A stretch of DNA of 64,000 nucleotides from Cellulomonas fulva. Its GTDB lineage: Bacteria; Actinomycetota; Actinomycetes; Actinomycetales; Cellulomonadaceae. The position numbers and the translations under genes are program-made. The notes under the pieces were generated by a model that saw only the letters and a list, made by a program, of their open reading frames with translations, had not been told where the DNA came from and ran no database searches. Shown here one piece after another: positions 43,117 through 51,304 of the stretch; the first letter of the stretch is position 1; each line of letters opens with the position of its first letter. The DNA lies in assembly GCF_018531375.1 (NCBI RefSeq), contig NZ_JAHBOH010000002.1:62001-126000 (forward strand). Reading direction: 5' to 3'.

Positions 43117-44151
43117 TCAGCTCGCGAGCGAACCGTCGCTGGAGAGCACGAGGCCCATCGCGGCCTCGCCCTTGCGCACGGCCTCACCGATCAGCCCGAA
43201 GTCGTAGGCGGTGAACTCCGTGAACGTCAGCCCGTAGGTCTCCTCGAGACCGATCTGGCAGAAGGGGCGCTCGGGGCACTCGGCGGGCCCGGCGAGCGTC
43301 AGGCCGCCGCCGCACGCCTCGGCGAGGTCGCTCAGGGTGGTCACGCCGTGCTCGTCGGCGAACTCCTGGGTGACCGCGAACGCGTTCTGGTCCTGCGCGT
43401 CCGAGGCCGTGCCGATGATCAGCCCGCTCTTGCGCGCGAGCGGCTCGAGACCGGACATGGTCTCGGCGATGTCGCCCGACGCGACGGACTCGGCGTCCGC
43501 GCCGTTGACCTTCGCGTTGAGGAAGTCGCTCAGCGTGGCCGCGTACTCGGGCACGGCCACGACGTCGCCCTTCTCGAGCGCGGGCAGGTAGGTCTCACGG
43601 TTGCCGATCGTGCGGACCTCGACGTCGTAGCCCGCCGACGTCAGCACGGCGGCGTAGATCTCGGCGAGCGTGGCGCTCTCGGAGAAGTTCGCGGCGCCGA
43701 TCGTGAGCGAGGCCCCCTCGCCGGGGGTGTCCTGGGCGGCGAGCCCCTCGTCCTCGACGTACTGCGCCGCGACCTCGCTGGACGTCTGGCGGTCGATGTC
43801 GACCGCCATGTTCAGGCCGATCAGCTTCTCGGTGTCCAGGCTCTCCGAGACCGCGTTCAGCAGGTCGACGATGTCGGGGTGCGCCTTCGCGGCCTTCTCG
43901 TTGATCGCCGGGACGATGTTCTCGGAGTTCTGCAGCGCCTGGTCGTCCTCGAGGACCACCAGCTGGTCCCCGGCGACGGGCTCGCACGCCGAGCCGGTGG
44001 CGGAGGTGTCGGTGGTCGGGTCGGCGACGCCGCCGCCGGAGCCGGGGTCGCCGCAGCCCGCGAGGAGCAGCGCGGCGCCGAGCGTGGTGGCGGACAGGAG
44101 GGCGAGGGCCGGGCGACGGCCGGTCCGCAGGTGCGTACGGCTCAGGGACAT
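43117..44151 (-). CDS. Osmoprotectant ABC transporter binding lipoprotein, circularly permuted OpuAC domain
   Basis: 344 residues with a lipobox LLLAGC (Cys33). The OpuAC (PF04069) domain, which binds glycine betaine or similar quaternary amines, appears in swapped order. Residues about 60-140 (LVVLEDDQALQNSENIVPAI; DTEKLIGLNMAVDIDRQTSS) match what is the C-terminal end in OpuCC/ProX proteins. The canonical N-terminal half (SLTIGAANFSESATLAEIYA) starts after that. The protein ends at GLVLSSDGSLAS, where usual members continue into the LEDDK segment. Together the two halves make a full domain. It is followed by two permease genes. Confidence 0.88.
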   Translation of the reverse strand: MSLSRTHLRTGRRPALALLSATTLGAALLLAGCGDPGSGGGVADPTTDTSATGSACEPVAGDQLVVLEDDQALQNSENIVPAINEKAAKAHPDIVDLLNAVSESLDTEKLIGLNMAVDIDRQTSSEVAAQYVEDEGLAAQDTPGEGASLTIGAANFSESATLAEIYAAVLTSAGYDVEVRTIGNRETYLPALEKGDVVAVPEYAATLSDFLNAKVNGADAESVASGDIAETMSGLEPLARKSGLIIGTASDAQDQNAFAVTQEFADEHGVTTLSDLAEACGGGLTLAGPAECPERPFCQIGLEETYGLTFTEFTAYDFGLIGEAVRKGEAAMGLVLSSDGSLAS

Positions 44152-44230
44152 GGTGACTCCAGACAGGGGACGACGAGGTGCGTGCGAGCTGGGGTGACGA
44201 GCTGGTGGCGGGCTGCTCCCCGCGGTGCGC

Positions 44231-45010
44231 TCATGAGGACGGTCCATTCGACCCGCCCACGGCGGCGGCGGCAACCCCTGGGGCGGGATCCGCCGCCGTC
44301 GTGGGACGTCGGCGGGCGGTTCGCCCGCGGGAGGCCGTCCCACGGGCGGCCGCGCGCACACCGCGCGGCGTCACCGCGCGCTGCGCGAGGGCGAGCAGTC
44401 CCTCGGCGACCAGGCAGAGCCCGGCGACCAGGAGCCCGCCCGCGAGGACCTGCCCGTAGCGCTGCGTCGCGAAGCCGCTGACGATGACGGAGCCGAGGCT
44501 GCGGCCGCCGACGAGCGCCGCGAGCGGCACGGTCGCGAGCACCTGCACGACGGCGGTCCGCACGCCGGCGGCGACCAGCGGCACCGCGAGCGGGAGCTCG
44601 ACGAGGACCAGACGGCGCCGGCTGCTCATCCCGAGCCCGCGCGCCGCGTCCAGCACGTCGCGGTCGACGCCGCCCAGCCCGGTCACGGTGTTGGTGAGCA
44701 GCGGCGGCACCGCGAACACGGCGCACGCGAGGACGGTCGCGGTGTTCCCGAAGAGCCCCGCCGAGGCGAACAGGGTGAGCAGCGCGAGCGTCGGGAGGGC
44801 GCGCGTGGTGTTGGCGACGACGACGCCGAGCGTGGCGCCGCGGCGCGCGTGCCCGAGCCAGATCCCCGCGGGCATCGCCACCAGCGCCGCGAGCAGCACG
44901 GCCAGGAACGTCACGCTCAGGTGCGCCCAGGTCAGGGCGAGCACGCCGTTCCGCCCGGTCCAGTTCAACGGGTCGTTGAGCCAGGCGACGGCCTCGGTCA
45001 GGATGTCCAT
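44231..45010 (-). CDS. Osmoprotectant ABC transporter permease
   Basis: 259 residues, ProW/OpuCB-like, with five to six spans and the EAA loop DVLDAARGLGMSSRRRLVLV. The last 40 residues are Arg/Ala-rich and cytoplasmic. It pairs with the second permease (45021-45710), the binding protein and the divergent ATPase gene. Gap to the upstream permease is 10 nt. Confidence 0.9.
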   Translation of the reverse strand: MDILTEAVAWLNDPLNWTGRNGVLALTWAHLSVTFLAVLLAALVAMPAGIWLGHARRGATLGVVVANTTRALPTLALLTLFASAGLFGNTATVLACAVFAVPPLLTNTVTGLGGVDRDVLDAARGLGMSSRRRLVLVELPLAVPLVAAGVRTAVVQVLATVPLAALVGGRSLGSVIVSGFATQRYGQVLAGGLLVAGLCLVAEGLLALAQRAVTPRGVRAAARGTASRGRTARRRPTTAADPAPGVAAAAVGGSNGPSS

Positions 45011-45020
45011 GCGCGCTCCC

Positions 45021-45710
45021 TCACGCCGCCGAGTCCGCGAGCATCCGGGTCGAGCGCGACCAGGGCGTCATCAGCCGGCCGACGAACACCACGAGCACGT
45101 CACCGACGAGGGCGAGCACCAGGCACAGCACCGTCGCCGTCATGATCTCGGCGTGGTAGTCGCTGCGGAAGCCGCGGAACATCAGCTGCCCGAGCCCTCC
45201 GTACCCGACGACGACGCCCACCGTCACCAGCGCGACGGTGGTCACCGTCGCGACCCGGACGCCCGCCACGATGCTGGGCAGCGCCTGCGGGAGCTCGACC
45301 TGCAGCAGCATGCGCACGCGGCCGTAGCCCATGCCGCGCGCGGCGTCCGTCACCGCCGGGTCCACGCCCTGCAGCCCGACGAGCACGTTGCGGACCAGCA
45401 CCAGGAGCGCGTACGCGACCAGGCCGATCAGCACCGTCGCGCGCCCGATCCCCGTGTAGGGGGCGAGCAGCGCGAACAGCGCGAGGGAGGGCACGGTGTA
45501 GAGCACACCCGCGCTGCCGACGATCGGGGCCGCCAGCCGGGGCCGCAGGTGGGCGACGGCCGCGAGCGGCAGCGCGATCACGAGCGCGATGACGACGGCC
45601 TGCAGCGTCAGTGAGACGTGCTGCGAGAGCGCGCGCTCGATGTCCGACGAGTTGCGCGTCACGTAGTCCCAGGAGAACCAGGGATTGGGCGGCGCGTCGG
45701 TCACGAGCAT
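45021..45710 (-). CDS. Osmoprotectant ABC transporter permease
   Basis: 229 residues, ProW-like. HVSLTLQAVVIALVIALPLA starts the first span, and the EAA loop is AVTDAARGMGYGRVRMLLQV. GVLYTVPSLALFALLAPYTG is also typical. The ATG 45710 lies 7 nt downstream of TAGGTT, so the transcript is likely leaderless. First gene of the three-gene arm facing away from the ATPase gene. Confidence 0.9.
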   Translation of the reverse strand: MLVTDAPPNPWFSWDYVTRNSSDIERALSQHVSLTLQAVVIALVIALPLAAVAHLRPRLAAPIVGSAGVLYTVPSLALFALLAPYTGIGRATVLIGLVAYALLVLVRNVLVGLQGVDPAVTDAARGMGYGRVRMLLQVELPQALPSIVAGVRVATVTTVALVTVGVVVGYGGLGQLMFRGFRSDYHAEIMTATVLCLVLALVGDVLVVFVGRLMTPWSRSTRMLADSAA

Positions 45711-45717
45711 GGCAGCG

Positions 45718-45782
45718 AACCTAACGGCGACCGCCGACATCCGCAGATCAGGGTCGCGGCTGTCGGTGCGCACCGTTAGCGT
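45718..45782. promoter_or_regulatory. Symmetric divergent promoter region of the osmoprotectant genes
   Basis: Both genes have a TAGnnT box close to the start: TAGGTT on the reverse strand (45718-45723) and TAGCGT forward (45777-45782), inside mirror-image CCGTTAG sequences. Each lies 7-8 nt from a start codon, so both transcripts may be leaderless. A shared regulator is possible but no operator was identified. Confidence 0.55.
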
Positions 45783-45790
45783 CCTGTGGC

Positions 45791-46852
45791 GTGACGGACG
45801 GTGCAGCAGAGAACGCACGAGGAGACGCAGGGCACGCGGCTGGCGACGCGGCGATCCGCTTCGAGCGCGTCGCCAAGCGGTACGCGGTCGGTGAGCAGGG
45901 GCCGGATGCGCCGGCGGCGGTCGACGAGCTGACGCTCGACGTGCGCGCGCACGAGGTCCTGGTCCTCGTCGGCCCGTCCGGCTGCGGCAAGTCGACGACC
46001 CTGCGGATGGTCAACCGCCTCGTCGAACCGACCGCCGGACGCGTGCTGCTGGAAGGCGAGGACGTCTCCACGGTCGACCCCGTCGAGCTGCGCCGTCGCA
46101 TCGGCTACGTGATCCAGAACGTCGGACTCTTCCCGCACCGCACCGTCGCCCAGAACGTGGCGACGGTCCCGCGCCTGCTGGCCTGGGACAAGGCGCGCAC
46201 CCGCACGCGTGTGAATGAGCTGCTCGAGCTCGTCGGCCTCGCCCCGGACCGCTACGCCAAGCGCTACCCGCACGAGCTCTCCGGCGGGGAGCGTCAGCGC
46301 GTCGGCGTCGCGCGCGCCCTGGCCACCGACCCGCCCGTCCTGCTGATGGACGAGCCGTTCGGCGCCGTCGACCCCGTGGGCCGCCGCCGCCTGCAGGACG
46401 AGTTCCAGCGCATCCAGCGCGAGCTCGGCACCACGGTCATGCTCGTGACGCACGACATCGACGAGGCGGTCCGCATGGCCGACCGCGTCGCCGTGCTCAG
46501 CACCGGCGCCCACCTCGAGCAGCTCGCCCCGCCCCTCGAGATCGTCGCCAACCCCGCGACGCCCGCGGTCGCCGACCTCGTCGGGCGCGGCCGCACCGCC
46601 CGCCTGCTCTCCCTGGGCCGCCTCGAGCGCGCGGACGTCACCGCTCCGCCGCCCGCGAACCAGGACGGCGGCACCGCCGGCGTCCGCCTCGGCGACGAGC
46701 TGGCGGAGGTGCTGGACGCCCTCACCCGAGACTCCGCGCAGGCGCTCCCGGTCCGCGACGGCGACGCCGTGATCGGCTCCGTCGACGCGGAAGGCGTCCT
46801 GCGCGCACTCCGACGCCTCGGCGTCGTGGAGGAGCCTGCAACACGCCCGTGA
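45791..46852 (+). CDS. Osmoprotectant ABC transporter ATP-binding protein
   Basis: 353 residues. Walker [19 protein letters not shown], signature [16 protein letters not shown], Walker [21 protein letters not shown] and [19 protein letters not shown] match ProV/OpuCA. The C-terminal 90 residues carry a CBS-like region in the position used for osmotic regulation in this family, though only one CBS unit is discernible ([20 protein letters not shown]). GTG start. A weak hairpin (about 46853-46885) may end the transcript. Confidence 0.9.
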   Translation: MTDGAAENARGDAGHAAGDAAIRFERVAKRYAVGEQGPDAPAAVDELTLDVRAHEVLVLVGPSGCGKSTTLRMVNRLVEPTAGRVLLEGEDVSTVDPVELRRRIGYVIQNVGLFPHRTVAQNVATVPRLLAWDKARTRTRVNELLELVGLAPDRYAKRYPHELSGGERQRVGVARALATDPPVLLMDEPFGAVDPVGRRRLQDEFQRIQRELGTTVMLVTHDIDEAVRMADRVAVLSTGAHLEQLAPPLEIVANPATPAVADLVGRGRTARLLSLGRLERADVTAPPPANQDGGTAGVRLGDELAEVLDALTRDSAQALPVRDGDAVIGSVDAEGVLRALRRLGVVEEPATRP

Positions 46853-46893
46853 CCCTGCGCTGACGTCGCGAGGCTCGCGGCAGGGTGCAGTGA

Positions 46894-49241
46894 TGCCAGC
46901 GGGCGTCCTCGACGACCTACGTCGACGGCAAGGCCTACACCACGAAGGTCGACGCGTACGACAAGGGGTACCGCCCACTGTCGACCACGGTCGCGCTGCC
47001 CGCGGTGGGTGCGCTGGCGAAGCTTCCGAGCCGGGAGTTCACCACCCGGACCCGGTACACCGCTGACGGCCAGACCGAGCAGGTCCTGCTCCCGGCGATC
47101 AGCCAGCAGGTCGGCGGCATCGAGTCCAAGGTCTTGGGCGCCGAGCGGGTCACCACGTACTACGACTCGGCCTCTACGCCCCGGTGGATGGCCGGCGGCT
47201 TCGGGTGGGGCACCTACGTCGCCGACTCCCGCACGTCGGTCTACGGCGAGCCGCTGGCGATGGACCTGGGCAACACCTACGGCACGGTCGCGTCCTACCG
47301 CTACGACGCGGTCACCCGCCGGGTGGCGCGCATCAGCCTGGACCGTGAGCAGGTCGACGGAACGGACCTGTCGCTGCAGTACGCCTACGACGACGCGGGC
47401 AACGTGATCTCCGCGAAGGACCGGCCCACCGCGTCGTCGGGTCAGCTGGACCGGCAGGACAACCAGTGCTTCGAGTACGACGACTGGCAGCGCCTGATCG
47501 AGGCGTGGTCGGCCAGCAGCGCGTCCAGCTGCACGGCGCCGATCACGAGCGAGAGCGTCGGTGGGGCGTCTCCGTACTGGCAGGAGTACACCTATGACGA
47601 GCTGGGTAACCGCACGAGCGTGGTGCAGCACGACACCACGTCGAACGGCCGCACCAAGATCGACTACGAGTACGCCGGCGCGAGCTCCCACCGGCTGACG
47701 AGGATCGAGTCGTCCCGCAACGGCGCGACCAGCACCACCGGGACGTTCTCCTACGACGACGCGGGGAACGTGACCCAGCGTTCGGTCTCGGGAACACCGA
47801 GCAAGGCGCTGGACTGGGACGCGACCGGACGCCTGTCGGCGATCACCAAGGTCAACCGGACCGATGCGCTCGAGGCGGGCGAGGCGTCCTTCGTGTACGA
47901 CGGGTCGGGTCAGCGTCTGACCCGGACCAACGACGAGGGCACCACGGTGTACCTGCCCGGCGGGCAGGAGTTTCTCGTCAAGACCACCGGCGAGGTCCAG
48001 CCCACCAGGTACTACTCGTTCGCGGGGCAGACCGTCGCGGTGCGCACGGGCCGCGGTCTCGAGGGCGTCACGTCCCTGGTCGCCGACGCGCACGGCACGG
48101 TGCTGGTCGCGGTGGCGAATACCCAGCGTGCGGGTGAGGTCGCGCGCGTGTACTCCGATCCGTTCGGTGCGGGTCGGCAGGCCGGTACGGCGGAGCTGGT
48201 GCCGGGTGATCGGGGGTTCTTGGGCAAGACCCGTGATGACGGCTCGGGGCTGACCTTGTTGGGGGCGCGGTACTACGACGAGGTCACTGGCCGGTTCGTG
48301 TCGGTGGACCCGTTGCTGGATCCGGGTGTGCCGGCGCAGTTCAACGCGTACGTGTACTCGGCGAACAACCCGATGACGTGGTCGGACCCGTCGGGCCTGT
48401 TCTGGGGTCTGGGTGATGCGTGGAACGCGGTCAAGGGGGTGGCCTCGGCGACGGTCGACTTCGTGGACCGGTACCAGGGCGAGATCGTCGGGGGCATCGC
48501 CGGGGTCGTGACGTTCAGCGGGTGCATGGCCGGGTCGTGGGGTGTGGGGTCGGTCGGGTGCGCTGCTGCCGCTGGTGCTGTGGGTGGTGCGGTGACGAAC
48601 TTGTGGAAGTCGCAGGTTCAGCACACTCAGGAGTTCAGTGTGGCGTCGTTCGCGACGGACACGGTGATGGGTGCCGCCTCCGGTGTGCTCGGCCTGGGGG
48701 CGGGGACCGTGGCCTCGGAGTTCGTGGCGCCGGCGGTCAAGGCCGCGGGTGCGGCGGTCAGCTCGGCGGTGCGCACTGCCGCGCCGCGGGCGGCAGCGGC
48801 AGCGTCGTCGGCGGGTCGGGCGGCCGGTAAGGCGGCCGCCGCGGTGCGGTCGGTACCCCGACGCGTCACGAGCGGCGCGGGGCAGACGCGCGATGGCGCC
48901 GGAGCGGCATCTCGGGGCGCCGCAGAGGCGGAGGCCTCTATCGTGGTCACCGAGCGGACAGCCGCGCAGGCGCTCAAGCCGAGCGAGGCTGTTCCACGCT
49001 GGGATGAGTTCCTCGGGAAAGGCCGACTACTAATCTTCACCCGCGAACGGGGGTACCCGACCCGAACCGGATCGTCTCCTCGGATGGTCTGCGAAGCATT
49101 CGGTTCGGGCCGCATGAGATGCGGAGTTCGCCGACCAGACTCCACTATCACGAGGAGACCTGGCGTTTTGACTCCGGCTCGAACACGTGGTTCGTCGACA
49201 ACGTCCTGGTGCGGGTTCCCGTTTCGAAGGGGGCGTGGTGA
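46894..49241 (+). pseudogene. RHS-repeat polymorphic toxin, N-terminally truncated and frameshifted
   Basis: The open frame begins after TGA 46891 without a start codon (first GTG at 47005). It encodes RHS/YD repeats (YAYDDAGNVISAKD, YTYDELGNRTSVVQHD) and the core end GLTLLGARYYDEVTGRFVSV to NNPMTWSDPSGLF. An Ala-rich pre-toxin segment follows. Full RHS proteins are 1,500 or more residues, so the N-terminal half is missing. Near 49024 the frame of the toxin tip is lost. One base added there would read GKGPTTNLHPRTGVPDPNRI and continue through RLHYHEETWRFDSGSN to a stop at 49239-49241. As written, the original frame runs on to 49290 with nonsense sequence. The tip resembles a conserved RHS C-terminal domain, but I cannot name its activity. 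Confidence 0.85.
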
Positions 49242-49627
49242 TGCGGCTGGATGTTGTGCGGTTAGCGGCGGGCAACCGGCTTTTCGTTGAAGGTGGGAGC
49301 GGCGATGTCGTCGGCGTAGTCGCTTGGGGAGGCGAGGAACTTCTGCCTTGCGTTCGGGACTCGGATGTCGAATTGGCAGTGCCATCGGCAGTCGATTGGC
49401 GCGACATCGGTGTCGGCGATCGAGCGGCAAACGTCCCGGCGCCGGCCTGCGAGGAGTTGCGGCTCCGGGGATTGATCGAGGACCTCGACCAGGATGGAGT
49501 GCTGACGGTGCTCGCGGCAGGGCATCTCGTTCTCATCGACACCGTAGGGGAACCGCCATTCCATGTAGTCGGCCAGGAAGTGGCGATGCTGGTTCGCGCC
49601 GCAGAGGTATACCCGACTGGCGTGTGA
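49241..49627 (+). CDS. Putative immunity protein for the RHS toxin tip
   Basis: 128 residues, ATG overlapping the restored toxin stop as TGATG. The sequence (MRLDVVRLAAGNRLFVEGGS; IEDLDQDGVLTVLAAGHLVL) is soluble, with no signal or membrane span, and I do not recognise a family. Its position right after a toxin C-terminus, the translational overlap, the small size and the less GC-rich codons are the usual signs of a polymorphic-toxin immunity gene. The role is inferred from context only. Confidence 0.6.
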   Translation: MRLDVVRLAAGNRLFVEGGSGDVVGVVAWGGEELLPCVRDSDVELAVPSAVDWRDIGVGDRAANVPAPACEELRLRGLIEDLDQDGVLTVLAAGHLVLIDTVGEPPFHVVGQEVAMLVRAAEVYPTGV

Positions 49628-49744
49628 GCGCTGATCAGCATCAGGGGAGGCGTCGTCGGCGGATCAGGCGGCGGGTAGGGCGTTCGCGGCGTCAAAGCAT
49701 GCACCCCAACGTTTCGCGGGCGGCGGTTGCGATCCCGGTCGATC

Positions 49745-50316
49745 GCGGTTTTGCCGCTCGTGCTCCCGGCTGGCGGCTCGACCAGGGCGATCGCGGATGT
49801 GCAGGTGGCGCAGGAGGTGCTGAGGTCCGACCCGCATGGCGGTGAGCAGGCCGCCAAGTCGGTGGCGCACGTGTGAGTGCACGACGACACCCTGACCGAT
49901 CTGGTCATCGATGGTCAGGTGATCGCCGCGACCGAGGACCACCCGTTCTGGTCGGTCACCGACCACGGGTTCGAACGTGGGGCGGTGACGTTCAGCGGGT
50001 GCATGGCTTCTCTGATGCGGTTGAACAAGGGCTCGACCATATGGCGGACGAGATCCGTGCGGGCAACGTCATCCACGTGATCGAAGGGGTTGGCGACGCG
50101 TGCACGTCAGCAGGGCGTTGTGCGGTAGGGGAGTACCTGAGCCACTTCGAGGGGCGATCCCCGGACTTCATCGATGCAAGGACCGGTGCCGGGATCGTTA
50201 TCGACAGGACCGGGTCTTCTCCGGTGGTCATCGTTCAGAAGCCGTGGCAGATCAGCGGCTACCATGCAGACGAGAAATACATTCGACGGCAGGTCGCAAG
50301 GGGAGCGTGGGACTGA
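49745..50316 (+). pseudogene. Displaced HINT and toxin fragment of an RHS protein
   Basis: The first part reads as a HINT (intein-like, self-cleaving) domain: GGSTRAIADVQVAQEVLRSD, then KSVAHV, a TGA at 49874-49876 where homologues have Trp, and VHDDTLTDLVIDGQVIAATE with EDHPFWSVTD. At about 49984 the sequence jumps, through a 23-nt stretch identical to 48508-48530, into another frame. That frame encodes a putative toxin tip: QGLDHMADEIRAGNVIHVIE, SGYHADEKYIRRQVARGAWD. No complete start-to-stop gene exists; the longest frame (49873-50316) joins out-of-frame HINT to the tip. It is a relic, or a silent tip cassette usable by recombination. Confidence 0.7.
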
Positions 50317-50537
50317 TGGATGTGCAGATCAAAGGGGAGGAGTACATCCTCACCCTTCCTCGGTTCGAGTTCCTGCTGCTCGCGGGCGCCCTTGACGAAC
50401 ATCTGCTGCTCCGGGGTGAGCGTTTCGATGTTCTGGGATACAGCCACGAAGAGGCGGAGGCGTTCGCCGACGAGTTGGCCCGTCGCACCCAGATCGCCAG
50501 GAACATGGCGCTGGGCGACGCAGAGCGCGACCAATGA
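50316..50537 (+). CDS. Putative immunity protein, second cassette
   Basis: 73 residues (MDVQIKGEEYILTLPRFEFL; YSHEEAEAFADELARRTQIA). The ATG overlaps the stop of the toxin fragment (TGATG), as in the first cassette, and its own stop overlaps the next HINT fragment (ATGA). No recognised family. The immunity role is inferred from position and coupling. Confidence 0.55.
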   Translation: MDVQIKGEEYILTLPRFEFLLLAGALDEHLLLRGERFDVLGYSHEEAEAFADELARRTQIARNMALGDAERDQ

Positions 50538-50882
50538 GAGGAGGAGAAGGGGGCGAGTGCGCTTTGGTGCACGGCGACACCCTGACCGACCTGGTCATCG
50601 ACGGTCAGGTGATCACCGCGATCGAGGACCACCCGTTCTGGTCGGTCACCGACCACACGTTCGAACATGTCGACCAGCTCGCCGCCGGTGAGAAGGTCCT
50701 GGCCGCCGACGGGACAACCCTGACCGTGACCGGGTTCGGCCACGAGCCGCACCGCACCCGCGTACAACCCGACCATCACCGACATCCACACCGACCACGT
50801 CGGCGCCCCCGCTATCCTCGTGCGCAACACACGCTTCTTCGGTGGTCGGATGCCCGCCGCGAATCCCTTTGCGGTATCGTGA
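50534..50882 (+). pseudogene. Third RHS HINT fragment, frameshifted and toxin-less
   Basis: The reading starts with a short unrelated lead-in and joins HINT at VHGDTLTDLVIDGQVITAIE, about 90 percent identical in DNA to 49877-49975. It runs to QLAAGEKVLAADGTTLTVTG. Between about 50735 and 50760 the frame shifts by one. The rest of HINT then reads AYNPTITDIHTDHVGAPAIL ending VRNT, followed by only RFFGGRMPAANPFAVS and a stop. Thus most of the toxin is missing. The stop overlaps the next small gene (GTGA). Confidence 0.65.
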
Positions 50883-51208
50883 CTGACCTGACCCCGCTGC
50901 ACGATGCACTGTTGGAACTCGGACTCGAAGACTGGATTCCGCTTCCCGAGATTCTCGACACTCCAGAGGTGCGCCCGCTCGTCGAGGGTGAGGCGGCGAT
51001 CCATCGCGTCTCCAGCGCGCTGGTCGACCTCTTGGCGCAGGATCTGATCCAAGTATGGTTCGGGAAATGGTCGGACGAGCCGAGTCCCGCACCTCGCACG
51101 CTCGCTGAGGAGTTGCTGCTCGACGAGCGCCGGTACTCAGTTAGTGCTGAAGACGCCGACCTGGACCGGGCGTACTTCGTTAATGTCGCGAACTTCCGTG
51201 TCGGGTAG
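50879..51208 (+). CDS. Putative orphan immunity protein, third cassette
   Basis: 109 residues from GTG 50879 (V/M-TDLTPLHDALLELGLEDWI). It is acidic, with IHRVSSALVDLLAQDLIQVW and YSVSAEDADLDRAYFVNVAN, no signal and no span. It lies right after the HINT remnant whose stop it overlaps, as immunity genes do, but the matching toxin is almost gone. Keeping an immunity gene without its toxin is known from RHS and CDI loci. No family recognised. Confidence 0.55.
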   Translation: MTDLTPLHDALLELGLEDWIPLPEILDTPEVRPLVEGEAAIHRVSSALVDLLAQDLIQVWFGKWSDEPSPAPRTLAEELLLDERRYSVSAEDADLDRAYFVNVANFRVG

Positions 51209-51304
51209 CGAGTGGTCTGCTGCACGGATAGGTGATACCTGACCTGTGGGGACTCGGTCCGCGGCCGGGACGTTCTGACGCTGCGGGCGGACAATCGGTG
51301 GCGT

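Noticed and set aside
46853-46885. CCCTGC...GCAGGG hairpin as a confident terminator of the osmoprotectant ATPase gene
   Set aside because: The stem has an 8-nt one-sided bulge and an inner loop of a single base unless pairs open, so I only mention it as weak.
49664-49966. Reverse-strand open frame across the HINT relic
   Set aside because: Its translation has no motif, while the forward strand clearly encodes HINT sequence.
46853-51304. Insertion sequence or phage as the source of the RHS block
   Set aside because: No transposase, integrase, terminal inverted repeats or tRNA site was seen. The block is explained by RHS fragments alone.
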